In this document: positions 39,874-48,458 of the stretch, one piece after another
Layout: every line of letters starts with the position of its first letter
How positions within the stretch are numbered: position 1 is the stretch's first letter
Source: Streptomyces fructofermentans
Lineage (GTDB): Bacteria; Actinomycetota; Actinomycetes; Streptomycetales; Streptomycetaceae
Direction of reading: 5' to 3'
Assembly: GCF_014651055.1 (NCBI RefSeq)
Contig: NZ_BMWD01000023.1
Span: forward strand, 62,001 to 126,000
Length of the DNA stretch: 64,000 bases
The notes under the pieces: model-generated
Told to the model about the DNA's origin: nothing
Seen by the model: the letters and a program-made list of their open reading frames with translations, nothing else
Database searches by the model: none
Position numbers and translations under genes: made by a program

Positions 39874-42738
39874 ATGACCGCCAGCCCGTATCCCGACCTG
39901 GTGGGCCGGCAACGTGAATGCGCGTTGCTCGACGACCTTCTGGTCGCCCTGCGCGCAGGCGAGTCCCGGGTACAGGTGCTTCGCGGCGAAGCGGGCATCG
40001 GCAAGTCGGTGCTCCTGGAGTACGTGGTCGCCCGCGCGACCCACACGACGGTGACCCGGGCCCGCGGCGTCGAAGCCGACATGGAACTGCCCTACGCGAG
40101 CCTGCACCAACTGTGCGCACCCTTCCTCAACCAGGTGGACGCGCTCCCCGGCCCGCAGCGCGACGCACTGCGCGTGGCCTTCGGGATGGCGGCCGGAGAC
40201 CCGCCCGACCGCTTCCTGGTCGGTCTGGCCGTGCTGACCCTGCTCACCCGGGCCTCCGAGACCCAACCGGTGCTCGTCGTCGTCGACGACGCCCAGTGGC
40301 TGGACCAAGTGTCCCTGCAGACCCTCGAGTTCGTGGCCCGACGACTGCTCGCCGAAGCCGTCGCCATGGTGTTCGCGGTACGCGACCCCGAGGGGCAGAC
40401 CGCACTCGCCGGCCTGCCGAAGACAGTGATCGGCGGCCTCGACGCCGCCGCGGCCGCGGAACTCCTCGGAGCCACCGTCGCAGGACGGCTCGAGAAGCGG
40501 GTCAGGGACCGCTTCGTCGCCGAGATGCACGGCAACCCCCTCGCCCTGCTGGAGTTCTCCCGAGGCCGAAGCGCCGCGGAACTCGCCTACGGCCTGGACT
40601 CCGCCACGCACCGCAGCGCACAAGGAACCGTCTCCAGCCGTGTCGAACAGGACTTCGCCGATCGGCTCGCCGCGCTGCCGGCGCCGACCCGGACACTGCT
40701 GCTGATCGCCGCCGCGGAACCGGTCGGCGACGCCGGCCTCCTGGTACGCGCAGCCACCGCACTGGAGATCACACCCGACGTCGAACCGGCCAAGACCGCC
40801 GGCCTGATCGACTTCCAAGGCTCCATCCGCTTCCGCCACCCACTGGTCCGCTCGGCCGTCTATCACCAGGCCGACCTGGAAGAACGCCGAGCGGTGCACC
40901 GGGCGCTGGCGGCAGCCACCGACCCGACCACGGACCCCGACCGGCGCGCCTGGCACGCAGCCCAAGCCGCCTCCGGCCCCGACGAAGACGCCGCCGCGGG
41001 ACTGGAACAGGCCGCCGACCGCGCACGACAGCGCGGCGGCATCGCCGCCGAAGCGGTACTGCTGGAACGCGCGGCCCAGTTGACGCCCGACGCCTGGGCG
41101 CGCGGCCGCCGAGCCGTCGCCGCCGCCGAGGCGCACTTCTCGGCGGCCGCGCCCGACCGGGCGACGGAGCAGGCGACACTGGCCGAACTGTGCCCGCTCA
41201 CCTCGCTGGACCGCGCCCGCCTGGCACGTCTGCGAGCCAGAATCCTCTTCGCCCGCAGCCGCAGTGACGAGGCCGCCCCCCTGCTCCTCGAAGCCGCCGC
41301 GCAATTCGCCGCCGACCGCTCACCCCTGGCACGGGAGACCTACCTCGAAGCGATCAGCGCGACCGTCTTCGCGGGCAGGCTCCACGGCCGGACAGGCGCC
41401 CGTGCCGCAGCCGTCGCAGCCCGCGGCTCCGGAACACCCTCCTCGGGATCGCAGGCCGCCGACCTCCTCCTGGACGGACTGGCCGCACTCCTCGCCGACG
41501 AGTACGACACCGGCCTCACCGCACTGCGCGGCGCCCTGGAACTCCTCGCGAACGAGGAACTCCCCACCCGCGAAGCCACCATGCGCTGGCTCCTGCTCGC
41601 CCCGGTCGCCCTGGAAGCCTCCATCCACTACGCATGGGACCTGCACGCCTGGGACACCCTCGCGACCCGCGCGGTGCGCCTGGCCCGCGACGTCGGAGCG
41701 CTCGGCGCACTGCCCCCGGCCCTCATCTACGCCGGCGGAGTCCACATCCACTACGGCGACTTCGCCGAGGCCGCCCGGATGATCGACGAAGCCGACACGA
41801 TCGCCGCCGCCACCGGCCACGCCCCGCACAAGTACGCCACGCTCGTCCTGGCCGCCTGGCGGGGCGACGCCGAGGTCGCCGCCGGCATCATCGAAGACGC
41901 CCGGGCCAGCGCCGTGGAACGCGGCGAGGTGTCCCTCCTGGGCGCCATGGGCTACATCCAGGGCGTGCTGTTCAACGGACTGGCACGTTACGAGGAAGCC
42001 CTGGTCGCAGCCCGCTCGGGCATCGACCACGACGGATTCAACTTCACCGGCCTGTCGCTGGTCGAACACGTCGAGGCCGCGATCCGGTGCGGCAAGCCCG
42101 ACCAGGCCCGGGCCTCACTCGACCGGCTGATCGAACTGACCCGCGCCGTCGACTCCGGATGGGCGCGCGGAGCCCGCGCCCGCAGCCAGGCCCTCCTCGC
42201 CGACGGCGAGGAGGCCAACACCCTCTACCAGACCGCGATCGAGGAGTTCACCCGCGGCCGCGTGGTAGTGGAGGTCGCACGCACCCACCTGCTGTACGGC
42301 GAATGGCTGCGCCGAAGCCGCCGCACCTCACTGGCCCGTGAGCACCTCCGCACGGCATACGACATGTTCGACGGCATGCGGGCGAACGCCTTCGCCGAGC
42401 GAACCCGCCGCGAACTGATCGCCACCGGCGAACACGTCCGGGCACGCGTGACCAAACTGGCCGCCGACCTCACCCCCCAGGAGTCGCAGATCGCGACCCT
42501 CGCCGCCGACGGCATGACGAACGCGAAGATCGGCGCCGAGCTGTTCATCAGCCCCCACACGGTGGAATGGCACCTGCGCAAGGTCTACACCAAGCTCGGA
42601 ATCAACTCGCGCCGCGCCCTGCCGGACGCTCTCGTGACCGCTCCGGCCCTGGACACCAGGGAACCCGCGGGCGACGGGACTCGGCAGAACCGACGCCAGA
42701 GATCCCTGCGCTCCCCCCGGACTTCCAGACCGCGATGA
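39874..42738 (+). CDS. LAL-type LuxR-family transcriptional regulator, 954 aa
   Basis: Walker A GEAGIGKS at 38-45, the signature ADMELPYASLHQLCAPFL, Walker B VLVVVDDAQWLDQVS, helical repeat region, and C-terminal HTH (LTPQESQIATLAADGMTNAKIG, SPHTVEWHLRKVYTKLG). Unlike the other four, it carries about 35 extra residues after the HTH, rich in Arg and Pro (PRTSRPR at the end), without a recognisable fold. The ATG follows TAGGAG by about nine bases. It is the third LAL in the plus/minus series 28-43 kb. Confidence 0.93.
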   Translation: MTASPYPDLVGRQRECALLDDLLVALRAGESRVQVLRGEAGIGKSVLLEYVVARATHTTVTRARGVEADMELPYASLHQLCAPFLNQVDALPGPQRDALRVAFGMAAGDPPDRFLVGLAVLTLLTRASETQPVLVVVDDAQWLDQVSLQTLEFVARRLLAEAVAMVFAVRDPEGQTALAGLPKTVIGGLDAAAAAELLGATVAGRLEKRVRDRFVAEMHGNPLALLEFSRGRSAAELAYGLDSATHRSAQGTVSSRVEQDFADRLAALPAPTRTLLLIAAAEPVGDAGLLVRAATALEITPDVEPAKTAGLIDFQGSIRFRHPLVRSAVYHQADLEERRAVHRALAAATDPTTDPDRRAWHAAQAASGPDEDAAAGLEQAADRARQRGGIAAEAVLLERAAQLTPDAWARGRRAVAAAEAHFSAAAPDRATEQATLAELCPLTSLDRARLARLRARILFARSRSDEAAPLLLEAAAQFAADRSPLARETYLEAISATVFAGRLHGRTGARAAAVAARGSGTPSSGSQAADLLLDGLAALLADEYDTGLTALRGALELLANEELPTREATMRWLLLAPVALEASIHYAWDLHAWDTLATRAVRLARDVGALGALPPALIYAGGVHIHYGDFAEAARMIDEADTIAAATGHAPHKYATLVLAAWRGDAEVAAGIIEDARASAVERGEVSLLGAMGYIQGVLFNGLARYEEALVAARSGIDHDGFNFTGLSLVEHVEAAIRCGKPDQARASLDRLIELTRAVDSGWARGARARSQALLADGEEANTLYQTAIEEFTRGRVVVEVARTHLLYGEWLRRSRRTSLAREHLRTAYDMFDGMRANAFAERTRRELIATGEHVRARVTKLAADLTPQESQIATLAADGMTNAKIGAELFISPHTVEWHLRKVYTKLGINSRRALPDALVTAPALDTREPAGDGTRQNRRQRSLRSPRTSRPR

Positions 42739-42947
42739 GTGACCGAACCACGGCCGACCCGGTCGCGAGGCGACAGCGCCACGACCGGCACCGGCCCCCG
42801 ACGCCCCCGCATTCGTCACCTCCCCACCCCGCGCCCCGCCCACTCCAGGGGCGTCCGCCGGATGAAGCCGCCCGGCTGCCGACGCTCTGAGCGGCTGTCC
42901 GCTCCCGCCCCAGTGGCTGGTCAGAGCTCCTGCGGAGCAAAATCCAA

Positions 42948-42986
42948 GTGCGAATGGGCTGGTTCGCACTCGTATACTCGTGCGAG
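42948..42986 (+). promoter_or_regulatory. promoter region with inverted repeats upstream of the DIP1984 gene
   Basis: GTGCGAA (42948-42954) and TTCGCAC (42963-42969) form a perfect 7-bp inverted repeat; a third related box GTGCGAG ends at 42986. A TATACT at 42973-42978 could be a -10 element, so the repeats would overlap the -35 region. The start codon is at 43011. Confidence 0.5.
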
Positions 42987-43010
42987 CTCACGGAGGGGGA
43001 GGTGGCGACA

Positions 43011-43481
43011 GTGAAGCTTGCTGAGGCACTGGCAGAACGTGCGGAAGCGACGCGCCGTGTAGAGCAGTTGCGAGCGCGCGTCGTCAGCAGTGCGCGGTAC
43101 CAGGAGGGGGAGACGCCCGCCGAGGACGCCGCCCAGTTGCTGGCTGAGGCCGGTGAGGTGCTGAGCGCCCTGGAAACGTTGATCCGGCGGATCAACCGGA
43201 CCAATGCCACCGTGGAGATGGGTTCGGACGGCACGCTCACCGATGCCCTCGCACGCCGGGACGTCCTGCGGTTGCGTCACTCCGTGGTCACCGCGGCGGC
43301 GGACGCGGCGGCGGGTGGCGGCGAGCGGGGATACGGCCGACAGCTTCGGTCCGAGCTGCTGATGCTTTCCGCGCTTCCGGTGGCGGAACTGCGCGGCCAG
43401 GCAGATGTTCTCGCGCGGGAGATCCGCGAGGTCGACATTCGGATCCAGCGTACGAACTGGGAGGCGGATCTGCTGGACTGA
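43011..43481 (+). CDS. DIP1984-family protein, 156 aa
   Basis: A small helical protein of the DIP1984 (septicolysin-annotated) family: KLAEALAERAEATRRVEQLRARV, then LEAG-like AEAGEVLSALETLIRRINRTNA, DALARRDVLRLRHS and a terminal LRGQADVLAREIREVDIRIQRTNWEADLLD. It is likely a helical bundle; no reaction is established. The GTG at 43011 is preferred (GGAGGGGGAGG upstream); an in-frame ATG at 42948 would lie in the inverted repeat of the promoter. A tRNA-like sequence begins at the stop codon itself, which makes an RNA-related role worth considering. Confidence 0.82.
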   Translation: MKLAEALAERAEATRRVEQLRARVVSSARYQEGETPAEDAAQLLAEAGEVLSALETLIRRINRTNATVEMGSDGTLTDALARRDVLRLRHSVVTAAADAAAGGGERGYGRQLRSELLMLSALPVAELRGQADVLAREIREVDIRIQRTNWEADLLD

Positions 43482-43611
43482 GTGGTCCAGCAGGCGGGGA
43501 ACGATGTGGAGCAGGTAGCCGCTTCGGAGGCGTGCACACACCGAGGGCCGGCGGTTTTCCAGCCCACTCCTGGCGCGTGAAGAGCAACGCGGGGGTTCGA
43601 CTCCCCACTCA
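43479..43611 (+). ncRNA. tRNA-like sequence downstream of the DIP1984 gene
   Basis: The 3' part reads GGGG-TTCGACT-CCCC (43592-43606), a T-arm with the canonical seven-base TTCGANT loop. Directly after it ACTCA (43607-43611) can pair with TGAGT (43479-43483), like an acceptor stem closed on the T-arm. Between them are hairpins CCAG/CTGG with a seven-base loop (43559-43573), GCGT/ACGC (43575-43590), and a D-arm-like GAGC/GCTT around AGGTAGCC (43509-43524). The total of 133 bases, a short acceptor and a poor anticodon (C at position 33) exclude a normal tRNA. A Y-RNA-like or tRNA-mimic RNA is possible. Confidence 0.35.
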
Positions 43612-43760
43612 ACAGCGCAGCTCAGCACGGCGTACAGGTAAAGGTGCACATCGCACAGCACATCACCACGTGCAGATCCGAAGCGGTGAGGGCGGGTTCG
43701 GGGCTTTCCACATCGCACCACCATGGACAACGGCGATCCGAACGCAACGGGGGCGTGCGA

Positions 43761-44174
43761 ATGCTGGATCCGTACATCACTCTCAACGAGCTCGCCCAAG
43801 AGCTTCGGCCGATGTCACAGGGCATCGAGTGGTTCGAGAGCCTCTCCGCGGAAGAGCAGTCCAACACCCTGCGCCTCTTGTCACACTTCTGCATTCAGGC
43901 TCGGGCCACCGCCGAGGACGGCCCGGAAAGCATCCGACGCGCTGGACTTCGTGCCACGCACACGCCGGCCGTTCTGATCGTACGAGGGCGGATCGACCAG
44001 CAACTCGGGAAGATCGCCGGCCTCACCCCGCACGACGAGCGTCTCAAGTCATTCCGGCTGCTGATCGCGGTGCTGGCTGTCGCCGACGAACGCCGGCGGG
44101 AGCGCTTCTGCTCCGACGGGTGCGGCCACGCGTGGCATCGACTGACTGTCGCCACCCCCGAAGCATCGACCTGA
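43761..44174 (+). CDS. DUF5958 protein, 137 aa
   Basis: The pattern ITLNELAQELRPMSQGIEWF, EEQSNTLRLLSHFCIQARAT, EDGPESIRRAGLRATHTPAVL, LGKIAGLTPHDERLKSFRLL and AVLAVADERRRERFCSDGCGHAWH is that of the actinobacterial DUF5958 family. The terminal C-x3-C-x2-H-x2-H arrangement may bind a metal. The role is unknown; these genes are usually isolated. The ATG at 43761 starts at the family border; an upstream in-frame ATG at 43644 would add residues without conservation. Confidence 0.8.
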   Translation: MLDPYITLNELAQELRPMSQGIEWFESLSAEEQSNTLRLLSHFCIQARATAEDGPESIRRAGLRATHTPAVLIVRGRIDQQLGKIAGLTPHDERLKSFRLLIAVLAVADERRRERFCSDGCGHAWHRLTVATPEAST

Positions 44175-44175
44175 T

Positions 44176-44199
44176 CCCTCGCGCCAAGCAGGCGCAGGG
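44176..44199. terminator. weak hairpin between convergent genes
   Basis: GCGCC pairs with GGCGC, with flanking CCC/GGG beyond a bulge, just after the DUF5958 stop and before the converging 293-aa gene. Confidence 0.3.
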
Positions 44200-44318
44200 T
44201 CCAACTGCGCGTTGTCCGGGCTGCCCGGCGGGGTGACCCGGCTGCGCTTGGCGTCCGTGCCCGGCCCGAACCGTCCGGCTCGACCGAGCTCCAGGCACCC
44301 TTCATGCCGGAGTGCGGT

Positions 44319-45200
44319 TCACCGGTCGGCGTCGTACGGCGGGATGCTCCAGCGCAGTACCGCTTCGCCTGCCCGGGGTTCGAGGGTGGCGGGGTAGACC
44401 TGCTGGTACGCCCGCTCCCCGCGGTGGCGCATGGAGTGGTCCCCGGGGTCCCAGCCGAGACCGAGCACGGGGCAGCCGCCGACGTCGATGACACCCGCCA
44501 GCAGTGGGTGGCTCCAGCCGGCCCGGTTGAACCGGTGGAAGTCGGTGTGGGCGTCGACGGAGACCATCAGCCCGTTGCCGGGTCCTTCCCGGGTCCAGGT
44601 CCGGAGCCGTTCGGCGACCGCTTCGGCCTCGGCCAGGGGGAGGTCGAGCCATCCGCGTGGCCCGTGTCCGCTGGGGTGGTGCGGGATGCGGTCACCGCCG
44701 AACCGCTCATGGACGGTGTCTTCGTACTTGCCCCAATAGGTGACGTCCGCCAGGCCGTTGGCGGACTGTCCGGCCAGGCCGGTGAAGGTGTCCAGTGCCT
44801 GAGCGTCGCCGAGGACCATGCCGCATCGGTCGACCGGCAGGTCGCCGAGCTGTACAGCTGCGCCGTCCTCGGGGCCGGTCCAGGGCATGCCGAGGCCGAC
44901 CTCCAGGACGGCGATCGTCGGTTCCCCGTCGAAGGGGGACACCGAGGTCCGGGCCCGTACCCGCAGGGGCCGGTCCGCGGCGGCTGCCACGGCGATGGCC
45001 TCGCACGTCCAAGGGGACGGCTCGCCGTCCCCGCCGTCGGGTCCGTGCAGGTGGCCGCCGCCGGCGGCCACCGCGGTCCGGGCGCGCTCGGACAGCGGCC
45101 GGCCGACCTGCGGCCAGTAGTCGATCCAGCCCGTCATCCCCAGCACGAGCATCCCGGAGGGCGCGGTGACGGCGCCAAGGTCGACATCGGTCTCAGTCAT
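44319..45200 (-). CDS. hypothetical protein, 293 aa
   Basis: I recognise no family. The protein is soluble, rich in Gly, Trp and His, with segments LVLGMTGWIDYWPQVG, IAVLEVGLGMPWTGPEDGAA and LMVSVDAHTDFHRFNRAGW. The region VIDVGGCPVLGLGWDPGDHSMRH is the most conserved-looking. It is followed upstream by the 196-aa gene in the same orientation with about 97 bases between. The start ATG at 45200 has no strong ribosome site. Confidence 0.6.
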   Translation of the reverse strand: MTETDVDLGAVTAPSGMLVLGMTGWIDYWPQVGRPLSERARTAVAAGGGHLHGPDGGDGEPSPWTCEAIAVAAAADRPLRVRARTSVSPFDGEPTIAVLEVGLGMPWTGPEDGAAVQLGDLPVDRCGMVLGDAQALDTFTGLAGQSANGLADVTYWGKYEDTVHERFGGDRIPHHPSGHGPRGWLDLPLAEAEAVAERLRTWTREGPGNGLMVSVDAHTDFHRFNRAGWSHPLLAGVIDVGGCPVLGLGWDPGDHSMRHRGERAYQQVYPATLEPRAGEAVLRWSIPPYDADR

Positions 45201-45297
45201 CTGCTGATTGAACAGGCACGGAACCGAAAGGATCAACGCGCGGTCGCGTCCGCAGCCACCCTTCTCTGCACCAACGGCACGAGCCGACGGCGCGCTT

Positions 45298-45888
45298 CTA
45301 CGCGGTGGATGTGGTGGGCCGATGAACCTCAAGGACGACTGCCGTACCTGCCACCCTTCGGTCCTCGTGCATGGTGATGACCTGGCCGGGCTGAAGGTGC
45401 TGCCACTGGGAGGGGGTGAGAGGGGCAAGTCGTACCGAGGCGCGCCCGCCGGGCTCCAGAAAGGGCGTGAACTCCACCCAGAACTGGGCGATGTTGAGGG
45501 CGGGTTCGCCGGTCGGGGCCCGGTTTCCGATGTTCCACATCGGTCGCAGGACGCCGGCACCGGAGATGGGCGTTTGCCGTCGTGCTTCGGCGGCCGGGCG
45601 GAGCGTGAGATCGGCTCGGATGATGCCGTGGCGCGTCTCGTTCCAGCGCCAATGACACCAGGCCGCACTCTTGTCCAGTCGCATCTGTTCGGCCGCGGTG
45701 GCCAGGGTGTGCCAGAAACCGGGTGGCAGCGATTGGACGTCACCGAGTTCTTCCAGCAGCCCGAGGGCCACTTCCCACTCGTCCCGGGTGAGGTACTCCC
45801 AGACATCGTTCACCGTGATGTCGTTCTCGGTGGCGGTCTCCTCAGGAACCAGCAGGGAGGCGGCTTCCAGCAGCTTGGGGACGTCCAT
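45298..45888 (-). CDS. hypothetical protein, 196 aa
   Basis: Not recognised. Acidic N-terminal helical part (MDVPKLLEAASLLVPEETATEND, EWEVALGLLEELGD) then FWHTLATAAEQMRLDKSAAWCHW, and a beta-rich C-terminus (FWVEFTPFLEP, LQPGQVITMHEDRRVAGTAVVLEV) resembling an EF-Tu-like barrel end strand. It may be a small two-domain immunity-type protein. It is likely co-transcribed with the 293-aa gene downstream. Confidence 0.6.
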   Translation of the reverse strand: MDVPKLLEAASLLVPEETATENDITVNDVWEYLTRDEWEVALGLLEELGDVQSLPPGFWHTLATAAEQMRLDKSAAWCHWRWNETRHGIIRADLTLRPAAEARRQTPISGAGVLRPMWNIGNRAPTGEPALNIAQFWVEFTPFLEPGGRASVRLAPLTPSQWQHLQPGQVITMHEDRRVAGTAVVLEVHRPTTSTA

Positions 45889-46106
45889 GCCCTGATTCTC
45901 TACCACCGTCTCCTGCCGGCAGGCAGCAGGGATCTGCCCGGTGACCCCGTCGAGCAGTCGCGACGTTCGGGCCGAGCGCCGGGACACCGAAGTCGCGGAC
46001 CGCGTTGAGAGTTGCTGTGGAGGCCGTGAGCCCGACCGGGGTCGAAGCGCGGGGGAGGATGATCCACCTTGGTGATCGGTGGGGTCGCCGGACCGGAGGC
46101 GATGAG

Positions 46107-46487
46107 ATGTTGCAGGTTCTGTACAGCGGGACGACCAGGGAACTCGAGCTCTCCGGGGCGCGTCCGGAGCTCTTGGCGCTCGGAGGCCTGCTGCGGGGGA
46201 AGGCTGGAAGCCGCGAACTCTCGGAGAGCGGGGACCCCTTTCCCTACGCAGGGTCGTTGTCCCGGATCGTGTTCCGGGAGGACCCGGACAGCGAGACCGC
46301 TTCGATCGTCGCGGAGGGCGAGATCCTGAGGATCCGGGGAGGGCGGGAGGCGCTCGACCTTCTCGCCGACAACATCGAGGGCTTCGCCTCCGAGGCGGAT
46401 GCGAGCCACCACTGGCACGTCGAGTCCCCGGCATGCGACTACATCGCGCCGGAGTCGGACCCGCTGGTGATCGGCTTCATGAAGTGA
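46107..46487 (+). CDS. Imm32-like immunity protein, 126 aa
   Basis: The segments LELSGARPELLALGGLLRGK, SLSRIVFREDPDS, EGEILRIRGGREALDLLADNIEGFA and the final HWHVESPACDYIAPESDPLVIGFMK fit the pattern I associate with Imm32-type immunity proteins of polymorphic toxin systems. No toxin gene is adjacent. The ATG at 46107 follows GGAGG by about eight bases, and an upstream in-frame start lacks one. Identification is by pattern only. Confidence 0.6.
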   Translation: MLQVLYSGTTRELELSGARPELLALGGLLRGKAGSRELSESGDPFPYAGSLSRIVFREDPDSETASIVAEGEILRIRGGREALDLLADNIEGFASEADASHHWHVESPACDYIAPESDPLVIGFMK

Positions 46488-46629
46488 GCGGAGAGCCCTC
46501 GGCCGTAGGGCAGTTGAGCGCGCAGGCGTCGGTGCGGGAGAAGGGGCGCCGGATCCGCCCGGAAGACTGAGCGGGGATTTCGTCCCCCGGCCGCCGTCCG
46601 TCACGGCCGCCGGCCGGAGCGGGCCGTAC

Positions 46630-46661
46630 CCGGCCCGCCACCACGGGGGGTGGCGGGCCGG
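46630..46661. terminator. perfect 13-bp hairpin, bidirectional terminator
   Basis: CCGGCCCGCCACC at 46630-46642 pairs perfectly with GGTGGCGGGCCGG at 46649-46661 over a six-base loop. It lies between the converging ends of the Imm32-like gene and the RTX exoprotein gene (stop at 46669) and can serve both. Confidence 0.85.
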
Positions 46662-46668
46662 TGGAGGG

Positions 46669-48240
46669 TCAGGGGTTGCAGCCGGGACCGACGAGCGGGC
46701 TGGCGCAGACGTCGATGCCGGTTCCGCCGTTGTTGGTGTTGGTTCCGGGGCCGCCGGTCAGGACGTCGTTGTCGGCGTCGCCGAACAGGGCGTCGTTGCC
46801 GTCGCCACCGGTCAGGACGTCCCTGCCGTCCCCGCCCTCGACGCGGTCCGCCCCGGCGCTGCCCGCCAGGGTGTCGTTGCCGGCTCCGCCGCAGAGGAGG
46901 TCGTTGCCGCCGCGGCCGTCCACGACGTCGTTCCCGCCCAGGGCGAAGATCACGTCATCGCCGGGGGTACCCAGCAGGACGTTGGGGCCGTTGGTTCCGG
47001 TGATGGTCGCGGTGGCCGTGGCGCAGGTCGTGGCGGACACCGTCAGAGTGAAGGCCTGGTCGGTGGACTGCGCGGGGTCCGTCTCCGAGGCCGTCACCGT
47101 GAAGGAGGACGTGCCGGCGGTCGTGGGGGTCCCGGTGATCTGCCCCGTCGTCGTGTTCAGGGCGAGGCCCGGAGGCAGCGTGCCCGAGGTCACCGCGAAG
47201 GAGGGTGAGCCGACTCCTCCGGTCGTGGCGATCGTCGCCGAGTAGGGGGCGCCGACCGTGCCCGCCGGGAGCGAGGTCGTCGTGATGGCCAGATCCGGGA
47301 CCTGGAACGTGATCGTCACCGACGCGGGATCGGTCGCCGCCGCGGACGTTCCGCCGGCCGGGACCCGGTTGGACCCGCCTCCGCCGCCGCCCGCACCCCA
47401 TCTGGTCGTGCCGCTGACGGTGCAGCTGCCGCCGCCGCCCCCGCCGAACCAGCCGCCTCCTCCGCCACCTCCGTCGAACCCGAGGGTGCCTCCCGCTCCG
47501 CCGAGTCCGGGCTCGCCCGTGACGCCCGGTGTCCCGTCGGCGTTCTGGCAGGCGGCGCCACCCGCCCCGCCGGTGGTCGCGGTGGCCCCGCCACCGCCTC
47601 CGGCGGCCTCGGCGACCGGCCTGGTCGTGCCGTCCGTGCCGGTGTCGCCGCCGGCGCCGCCGGCCGCCGCGCCGCCGGAGGCGGGCGCTCCGCCGCCGCC
47701 GCCGGCGGCCACTATGAGACGGGGATCCGTGGCGGGGTCACCGGTCAGGACGCACCCGGCTGCACTCGTGCTGCAGGTGGCCACATCACTCGCGCCGCCG
47801 CCCGCCCCGTCCCCCGACGGCACTGCTCCGCCGCCCCGTGCGACGTTCACGTACAGGGTGGTGCCGCCCGTCACGGTGAGGGTGCCGGTCACCGCCGATC
47901 CCGCCCCGCCTATCTCGCCTCCGCGCGCGCCGATCGCGGTGACCGTCAGCGTGGACACTCCCGCGGGTACGGCGAACGCGTGCTCGCCCGCGGTGGTGAA
48001 GGTGACCGTCACGGGTACGCTCGCGGCGGCCTGCCCGGCGGGCAGGAACAGCGGCCCCGCCGCCAGGACCCCCGCGACCGCGAACCGGCCGGCTCGACGC
48101 GCGTGCCGGTTCGGGCGGTGCCGCGCGACCGGACCGGACGGGCCGCGGAGGGGAGAGTCGGGGGTGGGGCGGGACCCAGGGCCAGGGAAGGACGACAGTG
48201 CGGACAAGTGCGCTCCCGGTGATCGGACGTCAGCGGCCAC
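46669..48240 (-). CDS. secreted glycine-rich / putative Ig-like / RTX calcium-binding protein, 523 aa
   Basis: N-terminal signal with twin Arg (RHARRAGRFAVAGVLAAG, then GQAAA), so Sec or Tat export. Residues about 75-130 form a beta-rich start (VTVTFTTAGEHAFAVPAGV). From about 130 to 320 the chain is extremely Gly-rich with only a few aromatic residues (GGGGGWFGGGGGG). Residues about 325-410 are a putative-Ig (He_PIG-like) domain with TSLPAGTVGAPYSATIATTGG and the phrase GTLPPGLALNTTTG. The C-terminus (about 425-510) has RTX nonapeptides such as GGNDVVDGRGGNDLLCGG and GGDGNDALFGD that bind Ca2+. It is probably a cell-surface or matrix protein. The long N-terminal region before the signal makes the start uncertain. 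Confidence 0.85.
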   Translation of the reverse strand: MAADVRSPGAHLSALSSFPGPGSRPTPDSPLRGPSGPVARHRPNRHARRAGRFAVAGVLAAGPLFLPAGQAAASVPVTVTFTTAGEHAFAVPAGVSTLTVTAIGARGGEIGGAGSAVTGTLTVTGGTTLYVNVARGGGAVPSGDGAGGGASDVATCSTSAAGCVLTGDPATDPRLIVAAGGGGGAPASGGAAAGGAGGDTGTDGTTRPVAEAAGGGGGATATTGGAGGAACQNADGTPGVTGEPGLGGAGGTLGFDGGGGGGGWFGGGGGGSCTVSGTTRWGAGGGGGGSNRVPAGGTSAAATDPASVTITFQVPDLAITTTSLPAGTVGAPYSATIATTGGVGSPSFAVTSGTLPPGLALNTTTGQITGTPTTAGTSSFTVTASETDPAQSTDQAFTLTVSATTCATATATITGTNGPNVLLGTPGDDVIFALGGNDVVDGRGGNDLLCGGAGNDTLAGSAGADRVEGGDGRDVLTGGDGNDALFGDADNDVLTGGPGTNTNNGGTGIDVCASPLVGPGCNP

Positions 48241-48458
48241 GGCTCAAATTCGAACAACTTGGCCATATCGGACGAATCGTAACTACGCGCGACACCGTCC
48301 GACCTGCGGTGGAACCACCCGTTGGGCCGTCCGGGGAAGCGCGGACGCGGTCACGCATCGCCGGGTCCGGCTCTGTGGCGCCGTACCGTTGCCGGATCGC
48401 CGAGTGGGGGGTGCCCGTATGCCTTTGGCCAAGGTGGTCGCGTGGCAATCCGGCTGTC

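Noticed and set aside
43479..43611. Canonical tRNA gene
   Set aside because: Length is about 133 bases, the acceptor stem is only five clear pairs, and position 33 of the putative anticodon loop is C. Only a tRNA-like RNA can be argued.
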